DNA of 64,000 bases from Photorhabdus noenieputensis (GCF_018448935.1 NZ_RCWC01000002.1:233740-297739); one strand, 5' to 3'; shown: positions 1 to 9,835, counted from the first letter of the stretch. Program-made: numbers and translations. Notes: generated from the letters alone by a model not told the origin.

Positions 1-48
1 CAGATCATTTATTGAGATGATATGTTTGCGATATAACGGATTAGCCAT
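1..48 (-). CDS. pyrB: aspartate carbamoyltransferase catalytic chain, N-terminal fragment
   Basis: Only the first 16 codons lie in the window. They read MANPLYRKHIISINDL, which matches the start of enterobacterial PyrB as I remember it. PyrB condenses carbamoyl phosphate with aspartate in the first committed step of pyrimidine synthesis. The ATG follows a GGAGAG ribosome-binding site. Upstream on the same strand are a leader peptide and an attenuator, as in E. coli pyrLBI. The gene is cut by the window edge, not broken. Confidence 0.88.
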   Translation of the reverse strand, partial: MANPLYRKHIISINDL

Positions 49-105
49 TTTTCACTCTCCTCTAATGCTGACATCCGGGGTGGCGATCATGAATTGATTA
101 CCGGG

Positions 106-132
106 CAAAAAAAAGCCCCTCTATTGAGGGGC
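106..132 (-). terminator. pyrBI attenuator (intrinsic terminator)
   Basis: On the minus strand a GCCCCTC stem, AATA loop and GAGGGGC arm are followed by eight T residues. It lies between the pyrL leader and pyrB, and the leader reading frame runs into the stem. This is the layout of the UTP-sensitive attenuator known from E. coli pyrBI: close coupling of ribosome and polymerase at low UTP prevents the hairpin from forming. Confidence 0.88.
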
Positions 133-228
133 GTTAAATGATTGGTTTAGCAACGGGAAAACAATGACGGCTAGCTGCCCTCTTTCAGGCAGTTGTGCTT
201 GATGGCAAAAATAAGCGCTGTCTTTCAT
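121..228 (-). CDS. pyrL: pyrBI operon leader peptide
   Basis: This 35-residue ORF (MKDSAYFCHQ... ...FNAPQ) starts at an ATG preceded by GGGAG with suitable spacing. Its last codons enter the attenuator stem. The sequence is not the E. coli pyrL peptide, but position, length and overlap with the terminator match. It encodes a Phe/Pro/Leu-rich stretch near the end (VIVFPLL). Its translation probably sets the response of pyrBI to UTP. An upstream-extended frame exists but crosses the argI terminator and the promoter, so I reject it. Confidence 0.75.
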   Translation of the reverse strand: MKDSAYFCHQAQLPERGQLAVIVFPLLNQSFNAPQ

Positions 229-253
229 GATTTCTCCCGGCAAATTGTGGCGC

Positions 254-281
254 ATTATACGCATGAAAAATCTTACAGCAA
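254..281 (-). promoter_or_regulatory. pyrLBI promoter
   Basis: Minus-strand TATAAT (254-259) is preceded after 16 bp by TTGCTG (276-281). It sits just downstream of the argI terminator and 26 bp before the pyrL ATG. This is a sigma-70 prediction by eye. Confidence 0.6.
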
Positions 282-305
282 GCATTTGACCGAAGAAAAA
301 TAATA

Positions 306-343
306 TCGGCAGGATCATATCTTTAAAGACATAATCCTGCCGA
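306..343 (-). terminator. argI terminator
   Basis: A long near-perfect inverted repeat (TCGGCAGGAT arms with a short TTTAA loop) is followed on the minus strand by a T-rich run. It lies 13 bp after the argI stop codon. Confidence 0.75.
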
Positions 344-355
344 CAGTCCAACTAA

Positions 356-1372
356 CTAGATTTTAAGATCATTTGCTAATGTTGCTACCATTACCGCTTT
401 AATGGTATGCAGGCGATTTTCTCCTTGATCAAACACAATGCTGTGCTCTGATTCAAAAACTTCATTGGTAACTTCCAGCCCTCCATACATATTAAATTCA
501 GCAGCGAGTTGTTTGCCTAATGCCGTTTCTTCATCATGAAATGCTGGCAGACAGTGCAGGAATTTGACTTGTGGATTGCCTGTCATGTTCACCACATCCA
601 TATTCACTTGATAAGGTTTTAAAAGATTAATTCGTTGTTGCCAAACATCTTTTGGCTCGCCCATAGAAACCCAGACATCGGTATAAAGAAAATCAGCATT
701 TTTAACCCCTTCGGCGATATTTTCCGTCAGAGTAATTTTACCGCCTGTTTTTTCAGCCAGTTTCTGACATTCAGTAACCAGCGCGGCATTGGGCCAATAC
801 TTTTCAGGGGCAATCAAACGAACGTCCATGCCCGTTAGTGCCGCGGCTTCTAGCATGGTATTACCCATATTGTTACGGGCATCCCCCAAGTAGGCGAATT
901 TGATTTCTGACAACGGTTTTTCCGGTTGATGTTCCTGAATAGTTAGCAGATCTGCCAGTAGCTGAGTAGGGTGAAATTCATCTGTTAGCCCATTCCATAC
1001 CGGAACACCTGCATATTTTGCCAGTGATTCAACGATTGTCTGGGAATAGCCGCGATATTGAATACCGTCATACATACGGCCAAGTATACGAGCGGTATCT
1101 TTGATCGACTCTTTATGACCAATCTGGTTACCACTGGAACCGAGGTAGGTGATATTTGCTCCTTGATCGTAAGCTGCCACTTCAAATGAACAGCGGGTAC
1201 GGGTGGAATCTTTTTCAAAAATCAGCACGATGTTTTTGCCTGTTAGCAGGGCTTTTTCCGTACCAGATTTTTTAGTCGATTTTAATTCAGCAGATAGCTT
1301 TAGCAGGGCGTGAATTTCTGCCGAGGAAAAATCAAGTAACCTTAGGAAATGACGCTGATAGAACGGATTCAT
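356..1372 (-). CDS. argI: ornithine carbamoyltransferase
   Basis: This 338-residue enzyme makes citrulline from ornithine and carbamoyl phosphate in arginine synthesis (cytoplasmic trimer). The carbamoyl-phosphate loop STRTR is at about residue 56, HPTQ is near residue 134, and the ornithine-loop HCLPAFHDE is near 272. Length and sequence match enterobacterial ArgI/ArgF, and the neighbours (pyrLBI, rraB) match the argI locus of E. coli. Two ARG-box-like sites precede it, so ArgR repression is expected. No second argF copy is visible in the window. Confidence 0.95.
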   Translation of the reverse strand: MNPFYQRHFLRLLDFSSAEIHALLKLSAELKSTKKSGTEKALLTGKNIVLIFEKDSTRTRCSFEVAAYDQGANITYLGSSGNQIGHKESIKDTARILGRMYDGIQYRGYSQTIVESLAKYAGVPVWNGLTDEFHPTQLLADLLTIQEHQPEKPLSEIKFAYLGDARNNMGNTMLEAAALTGMDVRLIAPEKYWPNAALVTECQKLAEKTGGKITLTENIAEGVKNADFLYTDVWVSMGEPKDVWQQRINLLKPYQVNMDVVNMTGNPQVKFLHCLPAFHDEETALGKQLAAEFNMYGGLEVTNEVFESEHSIVFDQGENRLHTIKAVMVATLANDLKI

Positions 1373-1398
1373 TGTTTGTTGTCTCCGTATTTATTGTT

Positions 1399-1439
1399 TG
1401 CATTTAAATTCAATCTATATCTATAAAAATGCAATTTCA
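1399..1439 (-). promoter_or_regulatory. probable ArgR operator (two ARG-box-like sites)
   Basis: One box (1399-1412, minus strand TGAATTTAAATGCA) matches the known TGAATnnnnATTCA core well. A second, weaker one (1426-1439, TGAAATTGCATTTT) lies 13 bp further upstream. Paired ARG boxes ahead of argI are known in E. coli. The spacing here is wider than the usual 2-3 bp, so only the first box is a firm call. Confidence 0.55.
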
Positions 1440-1536
1440 ACTCCGTATTAGATTTCTTTGATGTAAACAGTGGTTAGCCCGCCTGTGGTGTGGGAGAATG
1501 GGTATTGGGACGGCCAACTGCTTGAGGATATTTGGT

Positions 1537-1944
1537 ATGGCAAATCAAAGAGACTTAGAAGAACAACGCGAAGAAACGCGCCTTATTATTGAAGAATTAC
1601 TGGAAGATGGTAGTGATCCTGATGCACTTTATGCCATTGAACATCACTTTTCCGCTGAGGACTTTGGCCTGTTGGAAAAGGCAGCGGTTGAAGCCTTTAA
1701 ACTAGGTTATGAAGTAACTGATGCGGAAGAATTGGAAGTCGAAGATGGGACTATTCTGATGTGTTGTGATGTTATCAGTGAGTGTGGATTGAATGCGGAA
1801 CTGATTGATGCCCAAGTTGAACAGTTGGTGAATCTGGCTGAAAAAATTGGCATTAATTATGACGGGTGGGGCACTTACTTCGAAGATCCTGATGAGCAAG
1901 ATGAAGATGATTTGCCGGAGCAGGGTGAGAGTAGACTTCATTAG
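1537..1944 (+). CDS. rraB: ribonuclease E inhibitor RraB
   Basis: RraB (formerly YjgD) binds the C-terminal scaffold of RNase E and lowers degradosome activity. The 135-residue acidic protein starts [14 protein letters not shown], matching E. coli RraB, and ends in an Asp/Glu-rich tail typical of the family. I place the start at 1537 (GAGGAT upstream) because the longer frame adds 13 residues not found in the family. It is divergent from argI, as in E. coli. Confidence 0.92.
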   Translation: MANQRDLEEQREETRLIIEELLEDGSDPDALYAIEHHFSAEDFGLLEKAAVEAFKLGYEVTDAEELEVEDGTILMCCDVISECGLNAELIDAQVEQLVNLAEKIGINYDGWGTYFEDPDEQDEDDLPEQGESRLH

Positions 1945-2010
1945 TATGATCGGTATGTTAAGAATCTTGTGTTAGTTCTGGTCGTAATTGATACATGTGA
2001 TTCAAAATGA

Positions 2011-2046
2011 AATAGTCCTTATCTGCTTTGGCGAATAAGGACTATT
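2011..2046 (+). terminator. rraB terminator
   Basis: A 12-bp inverted repeat (AATAGTCCTTAT and its complement) encloses an 11-nt loop and is followed by GCATTT. The T tract is weak but the position, about 65 bp after rraB, fits. Confidence 0.6.
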
Positions 2047-2263
2047 GCATTTAAAAGAATCCCAAACGGAAAAGAACGCAAGCGATAAGGCTTATTTAGG
2101 AATAAGTAACAAAGGAGGAAGTGCTATGCAATATACCACTTACATAGAAATTACAGGGGCAGATCAAGGATTGTTGTCTAGAAACCGTTCAGGCAATGAT
2201 ACCCATAAAGATAAAATACAGGTTAACTACCTTGAGTTATCAAAAGGTATTGATGAATTAAGT

Positions 2264-2390
2264 TATACCCGTCATCTTTCAAGTTGCTTCTTTGTTGGCT
2301 GCACTCACTCACCCCGGTCACATAGTTATCTATGCTCCCGAGGATTCGCTCCCTTGCCGCCGCGATGCATCTTGAAATCCATAGGGTATA
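2264..2390. repeat. ERIC element, copy 1 (127 bp)
   Basis: It begins TATACCC and ends GGGTATA, with a central palindrome matching the classical ERIC core (GAATCC..GGAGC / GTGAC.GGGGTGAG). Exactly 127 bp long, the canonical full length. It is inserted within the Hcp-like frame. Two further copies lie at 57.1-57.4 kb. Confidence 0.9.
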
Positions 2391-2602
2391 TATAGAAACA
2401 ATAATTTTAGAAAAAATTTAGATGGATCATCACTTTTATTACTTAATGCTATTGATAAAAATGAAAATTTAGAATTGACAATATTTCAATTAATTGATGA
2501 CAAAATAACACATGAATTTAAATTTAAAAATGCTTTTATAGAAAGAATAGGTACTAAATTCTCAGAAAATAATGTTAATCGAAAAGGTAATTCACCTTAT
2601 GA

Positions 2603-2639
2603 AAAAATAAAAATAAAAATAAAAATAAAAATAAAAAAA
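2603..2639. repeat. (AAAAAT)5 plus A7 tract
   Basis: Five hexamer units (2603-2632) followed by seven A residues (2633-2639). It is the point where the open frame of the Hcp-like remnant changes. Removing one A would rejoin the frames. Such tracts are prone to slippage. Confidence 0.85.
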
Positions 2640-2787
2640 CAATATTTATCTATTAAATGGAATATCACAAAAAGATATTAAATCTTTGATGGAATCATAT
2701 GAAAAAGAAAAAAACTCAATAGATGACTATGATGAGTGGCTTATTAATTTGTTTCACTGGGATATAAAAGCAATAATGACCCATTAA

Positions 2788-3124
2788 TTATATTTTACGT
2801 TTTTGCTTTTATATGCATTATAAGTATCATCTCTTTTTCCATTCTAATATCGTTAGATAAAAAATAAGTTTATCATTATATTTGAAAGCAAAGGTTATTT
2901 ACTTTCTTAGTTATTTTCATTGTTGATGAAATACTTATCTATTAACAAGTACGCTTTAGTTGATAGAGTAGTACCTTTATAAATAAGAACAGGCTTGCTA
3001 TCCACTAGTATTTTTCTTTTAAAATCAGACGTTGCGAGTCTGTACATTATTCTGTGTTAATTTTCACGACTCATATATTAAGTAGCTATTCTAAGCTATG
3101 TCATTGCTATGCAACTATTAATAG
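2788..3124. other. AT-rich intergenic region
   Basis: No credible gene is seen. It separates the Hcp-like remnant from the convergent ABC transporter operon. Confidence 0.6.
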
Positions 3125-3125
3125 A

Positions 3126-3153
3126 AAACCACCTCTTGCAAGAAGAGGCGGTT
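3126..3153 (-). terminator. terminator of ABC transporter operon
   Basis: Minus strand: CCGCCTCTT arm, short loop, AAGAGGTGG arm, then TTTTC. It lies directly after the stop codon of the last transporter gene (3160). Confidence 0.75.
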
Positions 3154-3159
3154 ATTTTC

Positions 3160-3933
3160 TCATTTGGAAACATCGGTACCAAAATATTGAGTGGAAATGC
3201 GTAGATAGGTGCCATCGGCTTTGATATCGGCTAGTGCCTTATCGATAGCGGCTTGTAGTTCTGGCTCGCCTTTACGAATTAGTACACCGACCGGATCGCC
3301 ATTGGGTTCTGTCGCGACAACTTTTACCGGTGCATTAGGTTTGTGTTTCCTAAAATCGAGATAGGACAGATTATCGTTGATAGTGGCATCAGCCCTGCCT
3401 GTAGCAACCAAATCGATGGCCTGATTAAATCCTTCGGTAGGAACGATTTCCGCACCAAAACGTTTTGCCAACTGGGCGTAATTGCTGGTTAAGCTATGGC
3501 TTGAGGTTTTACCTTTCAGATCGCTAAACGTTTTTATATTGTCATTATTTTTCCGGGTGATAAGTACGGCTTTAGATATGATATACGGCGCGGAAAAGTC
3601 ATATTTCTTTTTGCGTTCTGACGTAATAGCGACCTGATTGAGTACCGCGTCATAGCGTTTGGCATCCAGCCCGGCAATAAGCCCATCCCATTTGCCTTCG
3701 GTAAACTCAGCTTTGACATTCAGGCGTCGTGCGATTTCGCGGCCAATATCAATATCAAACCCAGTTAAGGCTCCTGAGGCATCGTGATAGGTAAATGGCG
3801 GGTAGGTTCCTTCGGTAGCGATTTTGAATACACCGGTTGATTTAATATTATCAAGGCCAGACTCTGCATGCGCAGAATATGCAATGCCGAATTGAATAAC
3901 ACCCGCTAATAATGCGGTGAACAACGCTTTCAT
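3160..3933 (-). CDS. amino-acid ABC transporter, periplasmic binding protein (copy 1)
   Basis: A 257-residue protein with a Sec signal peptide ending near AHA-ES (residues 1-24) and a type II periplasmic binding fold (SBP_bac_3 type). Family signatures include ATEGTYPPFTYHD, GFDIDIGREIARRL, KWDGLIAGLDA and KYDFSAPY. Members bind polar amino acids; the overall pattern is closest in memory to cystine-type binders (FliY/TcyJ), but the ligand cannot be fixed from sequence. It is the last gene of a binding protein-permease-ATPase-binding protein operon and is a full-length homologue of the protein at 5723-6496, mostly identical in residues outside the signal peptide. Confidence 0.88.
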   Translation of the reverse strand: MKALFTALLAGVIQFGIAYSAHAESGLDNIKSTGVFKIATEGTYPPFTYHDASGALTGFDIDIGREIARRLNVKAEFTEGKWDGLIAGLDAKRYDAVLNQVAITSERKKKYDFSAPYIISKAVLITRKNNDNIKTFSDLKGKTSSHSLTSNYAQLAKRFGAEIVPTEGFNQAIDLVATGRADATINDNLSYLDFRKHKPNAPVKVVATEPNGDPVGVLIRKGEPELQAAIDKALADIKADGTYLRISTQYFGTDVSK

Positions 3934-4019
3934 TTTCTTTCTCCAAACTGTTAAAAAATTTATTTGATGGTCATCAACTGATTCTCAGATCAATTACGGC
4001 AAGGTTATTTTAACGGTGG

Positions 4020-4784
4020 TTATATCTCCCAATCCGGTAAAGTATTGGTTAAGGTTGAAACAAATTCTACCGTACGTTGTTTAAGGGCATGGATGAAAAT
4101 CGTTTTCGACGTTCCCGATTCGACTATTTCCCCGGATTCTAAAAATATAACGTCGTGGGCAAGGTTGGCTGCCAAACGCAGGTCATGGGTAGCCATTAAC
4201 ATCGTGGTTCCTTCTTTAGCCAACTGCTTTAATACGGCAACAACTTCCTGAGATAACTCTGGATCAAGTGCGGAAGTTGGCTCGTCGCATAATAACACTT
4301 TGGGCGAAGGTGCCAGTGCCCGGGCAATGGCTACGCGCTGTTGCTGACCACCGGATAGTGTGGTTGGAAAGACATCGGCCTTATGTGACATGTCAACCTT
4401 TTCCAGTAGTTCAAGCGCTCGTTGTTTAGCTTGTTCATGTGACCATTTCTGAACCCAGATTAACCCTTCCATAATATTTTCAATGACTGTGAGATGAGGG
4501 AAAAGCTGAAAGTTTTGAAACACCATGCCGGTTTGTTGGCGAATTCGTTGTATATCCTTGTGGGCAATCCGCCCTTTGCCGGTGAAGGTCATGCTTTCAT
4601 TGCCGATTTGGAGCGTCCCGGCTTGGGGAATTTCTAATAAGTTGATGCAGCGTAATAGCGTACTTTTGCCACTTCCTGATGGGCCAATCAGTGCGGTCAG
4701 ACTGCCTTCCTCAATGGTGAGATCGATTTTTTTCAGGACTTTGTGCCCATCAAAACTTTTTTCAATGCCGGAGAGTTGGATCAT
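4020..4784 (-). CDS. amino-acid ABC transporter, ATP-binding protein
   Basis: A 254-residue ATPase of the polar amino acid transporter family. Walker A GPSGSGKST is at about residues 34-42, the Q-loop QNFQLFPHLT near 90, the signature LSGGQQQR near 143, Walker B VLLCDEPTSALD near 162, and the switch histidine in ATHD near 199. It powers import with the permease upstream, whose 3' end overlaps its start by 23 bp, indicating translational coupling. The substrate is inferred from the two flanking binding proteins. Confidence 0.92.
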   Translation of the reverse strand: MIQLSGIEKSFDGHKVLKKIDLTIEEGSLTALIGPSGSGKSTLLRCINLLEIPQAGTLQIGNESMTFTGKGRIAHKDIQRIRQQTGMVFQNFQLFPHLTVIENIMEGLIWVQKWSHEQAKQRALELLEKVDMSHKADVFPTTLSGGQQQRVAIARALAPSPKVLLCDEPTSALDPELSQEVVAVLKQLAKEGTTMLMATHDLRLAANLAHDVIFLESGEIVESGTSKTIFIHALKQRTVEFVSTLTNTLPDWEI

Positions 4785-5463
4785 CTTTTAATTCCTGTGT
4801 TTCACTCTTTTGCGAAAACTTTTTTTCCAGACGGGCTTGTAGTGATGACAACACCGAACTGATGATCAGATAAAGTATTGCCGCCTCAGTATAAAGAATG
4901 AGAGGTTGATACGTCACCGCAGCAATACGTTGTGCGGCAAGGAAAAGCTCCGGTACTGTGATGACTGAGGCCAGTGAAGTGTCTTTCACTAGTGAAATAA
5001 ACGTGTTTGAAAGTGGTGGAATCGCGATTCTTGCGGCTTGAGGTAGAATAATCCGACGTAATGATTGTGTCCAGCTCATACCGATAGAGTAAGCTGCTTC
5101 CCACTGCCCTTTTGGTACAGACAATAAAGTAGCGCGAATCACCTCGGAGGTATAGGCACCAATATTTAAAGTGAAACCAATCACCGCTGAGGTGAATGCG
5201 CCTAATGTAATGCCGACGCTAGGTAAGGCATAAAAAATAAGAAACAGTTGTACCAGCAACGGTGTGCCACGGATCAGCCAGACGTAGAATTTGGCGACGG
5301 CAATAAGCGGTTTTGGCCCGTAAAGCCGGATAAGTGCCACGATAAAACCCAATATGATACCGAGAGTAAAGGTAATAAGAGTGAGTGGAATAGTGAAAGT
5401 AAAGCCCGCATAAAGCATAGGCCAAAAAGAATCGAGTACTAAATTGAACCAAGAGGGTTCCAT
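4762..5463 (-). CDS. amino-acid ABC transporter, permease
   Basis: A 233-residue inner-membrane protein of the HisM family with about five membrane spans. The EAA loop is visible as GQWEAAYSIGMSWTQSLRRIILPQAARIAIPP (positions about 116-147, EAA...G...PQA core). Only one permease gene is present, so it probably forms a homodimer with the ATPase encoded just downstream. It lies between the second binding-protein gene and the ATPase gene on the same strand. Confidence 0.9.
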   Translation of the reverse strand: MEPSWFNLVLDSFWPMLYAGFTFTIPLTLITFTLGIILGFIVALIRLYGPKPLIAVAKFYVWLIRGTPLLVQLFLIFYALPSVGITLGAFTSAVIGFTLNIGAYTSEVIRATLLSVPKGQWEAAYSIGMSWTQSLRRIILPQAARIAIPPLSNTFISLVKDTSLASVITVPELFLAAQRIAAVTYQPLILYTEAAILYLIISSVLSSLQARLEKKFSQKSETQELKDDPTLRH

Positions 5464-5722
5464 ATATTTTCCCTATCGTGAGTAATATAGCAATATATTT
5501 ATATGTGATTTTTTTAAATATCATATGGCAAGCCGTCAATTTATATATATAAAATATAGTTATATCATATTGTCATTTTTGATATATAAATTAATATATG
5601 TAATATTTGATTAAAATATTTTCTGATTTATTTAATCCAACAAGGTTAATGATGTTAATGATAACGTTCCCTGGATAGAATTTGTCTTTAACCTCCAGGG
5701 AACTGTTAAGGAAATATTGCAC
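5464..5722. other. AT-rich spacer between binding-protein and permease genes
   Basis: About 260 bp with a weak CCTGG inverted repeat near 5667-5702. That repeat may let the upstream binding-protein transcript partly terminate or be stabilised. No ORF is seen. Confidence 0.4.
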
Positions 5723-6496
5723 TTATTCGGAAGGATTATCGCCAAAATAGTGAGACCAGATCTTCTGATAGGTACCATCGGCTTTGATGTCAGTTATTGC
5801 TTTATCAATAGCAACTTTTAGTTCTGACTCTCCCTGACGAAGTAAAACGGCTGTCTGCCCTGCATTGGGGCTCGTTGCGACAATTTTTACCGGTGCATTT
5901 GGTTTGTGCTTCTTATAGTCCAGATAAGATAGATTATCATTAATCGTGGCATCGGCTCTGCCGGTACTAACCAGTTCGATTTCCTGACTAAATCCATTCG
6001 TGCCGATAATTTCTGCACCGTTATCTCTTGCTATTTGGGCGAAGTTGTTGGTCAGAGTATGTGCTGAGGTTTTACCTTGTAAATCGCTGAATGTTCTTAT
6101 GTTATTGTTATCTTTGTTAATGATAAGTACCGCTTGCGATGTGATATAGGGGATAGAGAAGTCATATTTTTTCTTGCGCTCAGGTGTAATTGCAATTTGA
6201 TTGATTACCGCATCAGAACGTCCAGCATCCAGCCCGGCAATCAGTCCGTCCCATTTTCCTTCAATAAATGTTGGTTTGACATTCAATCGGCGTGCAATTT
6301 CACGGCCAATGTCAACGTCGAAGCCAGTTAAAGTACCGGAGGCATCGTGATAAGTGAAGGGTGGATAAGCTCCTTCCGTCGCTATTTTGAATGTGCCGGT
6401 GGATTTAATCTTATCAAGGGTTGATTCTGCATTAGCGGAATGTACGAGGCCAAATTGGATAGTACTTGCCAATAATAGGGTAAGAATTGTTTTCAT
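5723..6496 (-). CDS. amino-acid ABC transporter, periplasmic binding protein (copy 2)
   Basis: A 257-residue protein with a signal peptide (cleavage near ANA-ES) and the same fold and motifs as the binding protein at 3160-3933: ATEGAYPPFTYHD, GFDVDIGREIARRL, TINDNLSYLD. Identical length and strong similarity along the whole chain point to a duplication within the operon. Substitutions such as AVINQIAITPERK versus AVLNQVAITSERK are mostly conservative. The difference lies mainly in the second lobe, so the two could differ in ligand preference or regulation. Confidence 0.88.
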   Translation of the reverse strand: MKTILTLLLASTIQFGLVHSANAESTLDKIKSTGTFKIATEGAYPPFTYHDASGTLTGFDVDIGREIARRLNVKPTFIEGKWDGLIAGLDAGRSDAVINQIAITPERKKKYDFSIPYITSQAVLIINKDNNNIRTFSDLQGKTSAHTLTNNFAQIARDNGAEIIGTNGFSQEIELVSTGRADATINDNLSYLDYKKHKPNAPVKIVATSPNAGQTAVLLRQGESELKVAIDKAITDIKADGTYQKIWSHYFGDNPSE

Positions 6497-6866
6497 TCTA
6501 TTTCTCCGGGTTGTTATAAATTAATAAATTAATTTACTGCTACCTTGATAGTGCTTAATGAAATAAATTATTCATAATAATAAATAATTGAATGTTAAGT
6601 TTGACTAAAATTGCATTATTATTTTCCTTTTCACTTGTAATAATGTGTTTATATGATCTTACTCTCTCTATAATATGCTAAATGTAATGATTTATATATA
6701 AAATAAAATTATATTATATGGTCGTTTAAGATATGTAAATTTAAAAATTAATATTCACTTGTGTTAAGGAAATAGGTGTTGTTATTTTCAATATTCTTGA
6801 TGATATTTATATGGAATAGATTGAATTTACACTTTGTTATTAATTTCATCGTTTACTATTTGAATT
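6497..6866. other. AT-rich promoter-containing intergenic region
   Basis: About 370 bp upstream of the transporter operon and downstream of valS. It is very AT-rich, and I saw no gene and no convincing operator. Confidence 0.5.
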
Positions 6867-6899
6867 AAAAAGCCACTGACAATAAATTGCAGTGGCTTT
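6867..6899 (-). terminator. valS terminator
   Basis: Minus strand: AAGCCACTG arm, 13-nt loop, CAGTGGCTT arm followed by TTTTAA. It begins 26 bp beyond the valS stop. Confidence 0.8.
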
Positions 6900-6924
6900 G
6901 GTGAGAATTTACTTTTTGAGCATA

Positions 6925-9822
6925 TTACAATGCGGCAATTGTTTCTTTCTGAGCCAGCAGCTTCTCTTTTGATGTATTGCAGCTTGCCAGACGTTCACGT
7001 TCTTTGGCTACAACAGCTTCTGGCGCACGGCTGACGAAACCTTCATTTGACAGCTTGCCTTCAATGCTGCCAATCTCTTTATCCAGTTTCTCAATCTCTT
7101 TATCCAAACGGCTTAGTTCCGCCTCTTTATCCACTAAGCCAGCCATTGGGATTAATACTTCTGCACCATTAATCAGTTTAGTGACAGAAATCGGTGCTTC
7201 TTCACCCGCAGATAAAAGCGTAACAGAAGATAAGCGGCCCATTGCCTGAATGAAATTCAGGTTTTCCGCTACACGGCGTTGTGCATCAGCATCGGCATTA
7301 CGTAGTAGAACTTCCAGTGGTTTGCCTGGTGCGATATTCATTTCAGCACGGATATTACGTACCGCAACAATCGCTTCCTTAATCCATTCCAGATCGTTCA
7401 GCGCCAACTCATCCGTTTTCGCTAGATCAAATTCAGGGAACGGTTGCAGCATAATGGTATCTGCTTTAATTCCTTTAACCACTTTCACCCGTTGCCAGAT
7501 GGTTTCGGTGATAAATGGAATAATTGGGTGAGCCAGGCGCAATAACCCTTCCAGAACCTCGATCAGAGTATGACGAGTACCACGAACTTCTGCCTCTGAA
7601 CCTTTGTTAATTGCCGGTTTAGAGAGCTCCAGATACCAGTCGCAGAACTGATTCCAGGTGAATTCATAAAGAATATTGGCTGCCATATCAAAACGATATG
7701 TATCCAGTGCTTCACGGTAAGCTTTTACTGTCTGGTTAAATTCAGCCAGAATCCAACGATCAGCCAGTGATAGCGCCATTTCACCGCCATGTTGGCCGCA
7801 ATCCTGACCTTCTGTATTCATTAGCACAAAGCGGCTGGCATTCCACAATTTGTTACAGAAATTACGGTAACCTTGCAGACGTTTCATATCCCAGTTGATA
7901 TCACGACCAGTTGAGGCCAGTGCTGCTAACGTAAAGCGTAGAGCATCGGTACCATGCGCTTCAATACCTGCCGGGAACTGCTTCTCGGTACGTTTGCGGA
8001 TTTTTTCAGCCAACTGTGGCTGCATCATATTGCCGGTGCGTTTTTCTAGCAGATCTTCCAGAGAAATACCGTCAACCATGTCCAGCGGGTCAATAACATT
8101 CCCTTTGGATTTGGACATCTTCTGGCCTTCGTCATCCCGGATAAGACCGGTCATGTAGACAGTCTTAAAGGGAACTTGAGGCTTGCCATTTTCATCTTTG
8201 ATGAAATGCATGGTCATCATGATCATACGGGCAATCCAGAAAAAGATGATATCAAAACCGCTCACCAACACATCGGTTGGGTGGAAAGTTTTCAGCGCCT
8301 CAGTTTGTTCAGGCCAGCCAAGGGTAGAGAAAGTCCATAAACCGGAAGAGAACCAGGTATCCAGTACATCTTCATCTTGGTTCAAAGAGATGTCTGCGCC
8401 CAGATTGTTTTCACGACGGACTTCTTCTTCACTGCGACCAACATAAACATTACCGTTGGCGTCATACCATGCCGGAATGCGGTGGCCCCACCATAATTGG
8501 CGAGAGATACACCAATCCTGAATATCGCGCATCCAGGAGTAATACATATTTTCATACTGCTTAGGTACAAACTGGATATCGCCATTTTCAACGGCTTCGA
8601 TAGCCACTTTAGCCAGAGTCGCGGTACGGACATACCATTGATCAGTCAGCATGGGTTCAATAACCACACCGCCGCGATCGCCATAAGGAACGGTCAGATC
8701 ATGAGCTTTAATTTCAACCAATAAACCCAGTCTTTCAAACTCAGCAACCATTGCTTTACGGGCGGCAAAACGCTCTATGCCTTGATATTCAGCCGGAATA
8801 TCAGAACTGTAAACATCAGAAATTTCGCCATTGGTATCGAAAACTTCGGCTTCATGACGGATGTTGCCATCAAGTGTCATGATATTGATCATCGGCAGGG
8901 CATGGCGCTTACCAACTTCATAGTCATTGAAGTCATGGGCAGGTGTGATTTTTACGCAACCGGTACCTTTTTCCATATCCGCATGTTCATCGCCGACAAT
9001 AGGAATGCGGCGGTTAACCAATGGCAGAATAATCTCTTTGCCGATTAAGTCCTTATAGCGCGGATCTTCTGGGTTAACTGCTACGCCGGTATCGCCTAGC
9101 ATCGTTTCAGGCCGGGTAGTTGCAACGACTAGGTAATCTTTCCCCTCTGCGGTTGTGACGCCATCGGCTAATGGATAACGTAGATGCCACATAGAACCTT
9201 TAACTTCACGGTTCTCAACTTCCAGATCGGAAATTGCAGTGTGCAATTTCGGGTCCCAATTAACCAGACGCTTACCGCGATAAATGAGATTTTCTTGATA
9301 CAAACGGACAAAGGCTTCTTTTACGGCGTTGGATAGACCTTCATCCATAGTAAAACGCTCGCGCTCCCAATCAACGGAGTTACCCAGACGACGCATTTGA
9401 TTGGTGATCGTGCCGCCGGATTCTGCTTTCCACTGCCAGATCTTATCGATAAACGCATCACGGCCATAATCGTGACGGGTTTTGCCTTCTTCTGCTGCGA
9501 TCTTGCGCTCAACCACCATTTGAGTAGCAATACCTGCGTGGTCAGTACCGGACTGCCACAAAGTATTTTTACCCTGCATTCGCTGATAACGGATCATGGT
9601 ATCCATAATGGTTTGCTGAAACGCGTGGCCCATATGCAGGCTGCCGGTCACATTTGGTGGCGGGATAACAATACAGAAGCTCTCACGGCTGGTATCGCCG
9701 TTAGGCTTGAAGTAACCACTTTTCTCCCAATGGTTATAAAGAGGCTGTTCAATTTCTTTAGGATTGTACGTTTTATCGAGAGATGGCTCGGCTTGCGTTT
9801 GAGTTGCGGGTGTTTTTTCCAT
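6925..9822 (-). CDS. valS: valine--tRNA ligase
   Basis: A class I aminoacyl-tRNA synthetase of 965 residues charging tRNA-Val. The HIGH-type motif is [15 protein letters not shown] near residue 53 and KMSKS is in [14 protein letters not shown] near 560. A CP1 editing domain lies between ([15 protein letters not shown]), followed by the anticodon-binding domain and a C-terminal coiled-coil arm rich in Lys/Glu. Length is slightly above E. coli ValS because of an N-terminal extension ([20 protein letters not shown]). It follows holC by 13 bp, as in the conserved pepA-holC-valS cluster. Confidence 0.97.
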   Translation of the reverse strand: MEKTPATQTQAEPSLDKTYNPKEIEQPLYNHWEKSGYFKPNGDTSRESFCIVIPPPNVTGSLHMGHAFQQTIMDTMIRYQRMQGKNTLWQSGTDHAGIATQMVVERKIAAEEGKTRHDYGRDAFIDKIWQWKAESGGTITNQMRRLGNSVDWERERFTMDEGLSNAVKEAFVRLYQENLIYRGKRLVNWDPKLHTAISDLEVENREVKGSMWHLRYPLADGVTTAEGKDYLVVATTRPETMLGDTGVAVNPEDPRYKDLIGKEIILPLVNRRIPIVGDEHADMEKGTGCVKITPAHDFNDYEVGKRHALPMINIMTLDGNIRHEAEVFDTNGEISDVYSSDIPAEYQGIERFAARKAMVAEFERLGLLVEIKAHDLTVPYGDRGGVVIEPMLTDQWYVRTATLAKVAIEAVENGDIQFVPKQYENMYYSWMRDIQDWCISRQLWWGHRIPAWYDANGNVYVGRSEEEVRRENNLGADISLNQDEDVLDTWFSSGLWTFSTLGWPEQTEALKTFHPTDVLVSGFDIIFFWIARMIMMTMHFIKDENGKPQVPFKTVYMTGLIRDDEGQKMSKSKGNVIDPLDMVDGISLEDLLEKRTGNMMQPQLAEKIRKRTEKQFPAGIEAHGTDALRFTLAALASTGRDINWDMKRLQGYRNFCNKLWNASRFVLMNTEGQDCGQHGGEMALSLADRWILAEFNQTVKAYREALDTYRFDMAANILYEFTWNQFCDWYLELSKPAINKGSEAEVRGTRHTLIEVLEGLLRLAHPIIPFITETIWQRVKVVKGIKADTIMLQPFPEFDLAKTDELALNDLEWIKEAIVAVRNIRAEMNIAPGKPLEVLLRNADADAQRRVAENLNFIQAMGRLSSVTLLSAGEEAPISVTKLINGAEVLIPMAGLVDKEAELSRLDKEIEKLDKEIGSIEGKLSNEGFVSRAPEAVVAKERERLASCNTSKEKLLAQKETIAAL

Positions 9823-9835
9823 TTTATCTTGATAC

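Larger units (their letters stand above)
2126..2787 (+). pseudogene. Hcp-like (type VI secretion tube protein family) gene, split by an ERIC element and frameshifted
   Basis: A strong Shine-Dalgarno (AAAGGAGGAA) precedes an ATG at 2126. The first 46 residues (start MQYTTYIEITGADQGLLS) resemble the N-terminus of Hcp proteins. A 127-bp ERIC copy then interrupts the frame. If it is excised, translation continues in frame with residues such as SSLLLLNAIDKNENLELTIF, again Hcp-like in pattern. At an (AAAAAT)5-A7 tract the frame is lost by one base. The next frame stays open to TAA 2787 (LLNGISQKDIKSLMESYEKE...), suggesting a C-terminal extension. The Hcp assignment is by pattern only; no other type VI gene is nearby. 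The damage itself is plain in the sequence. Confidence 0.6.
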
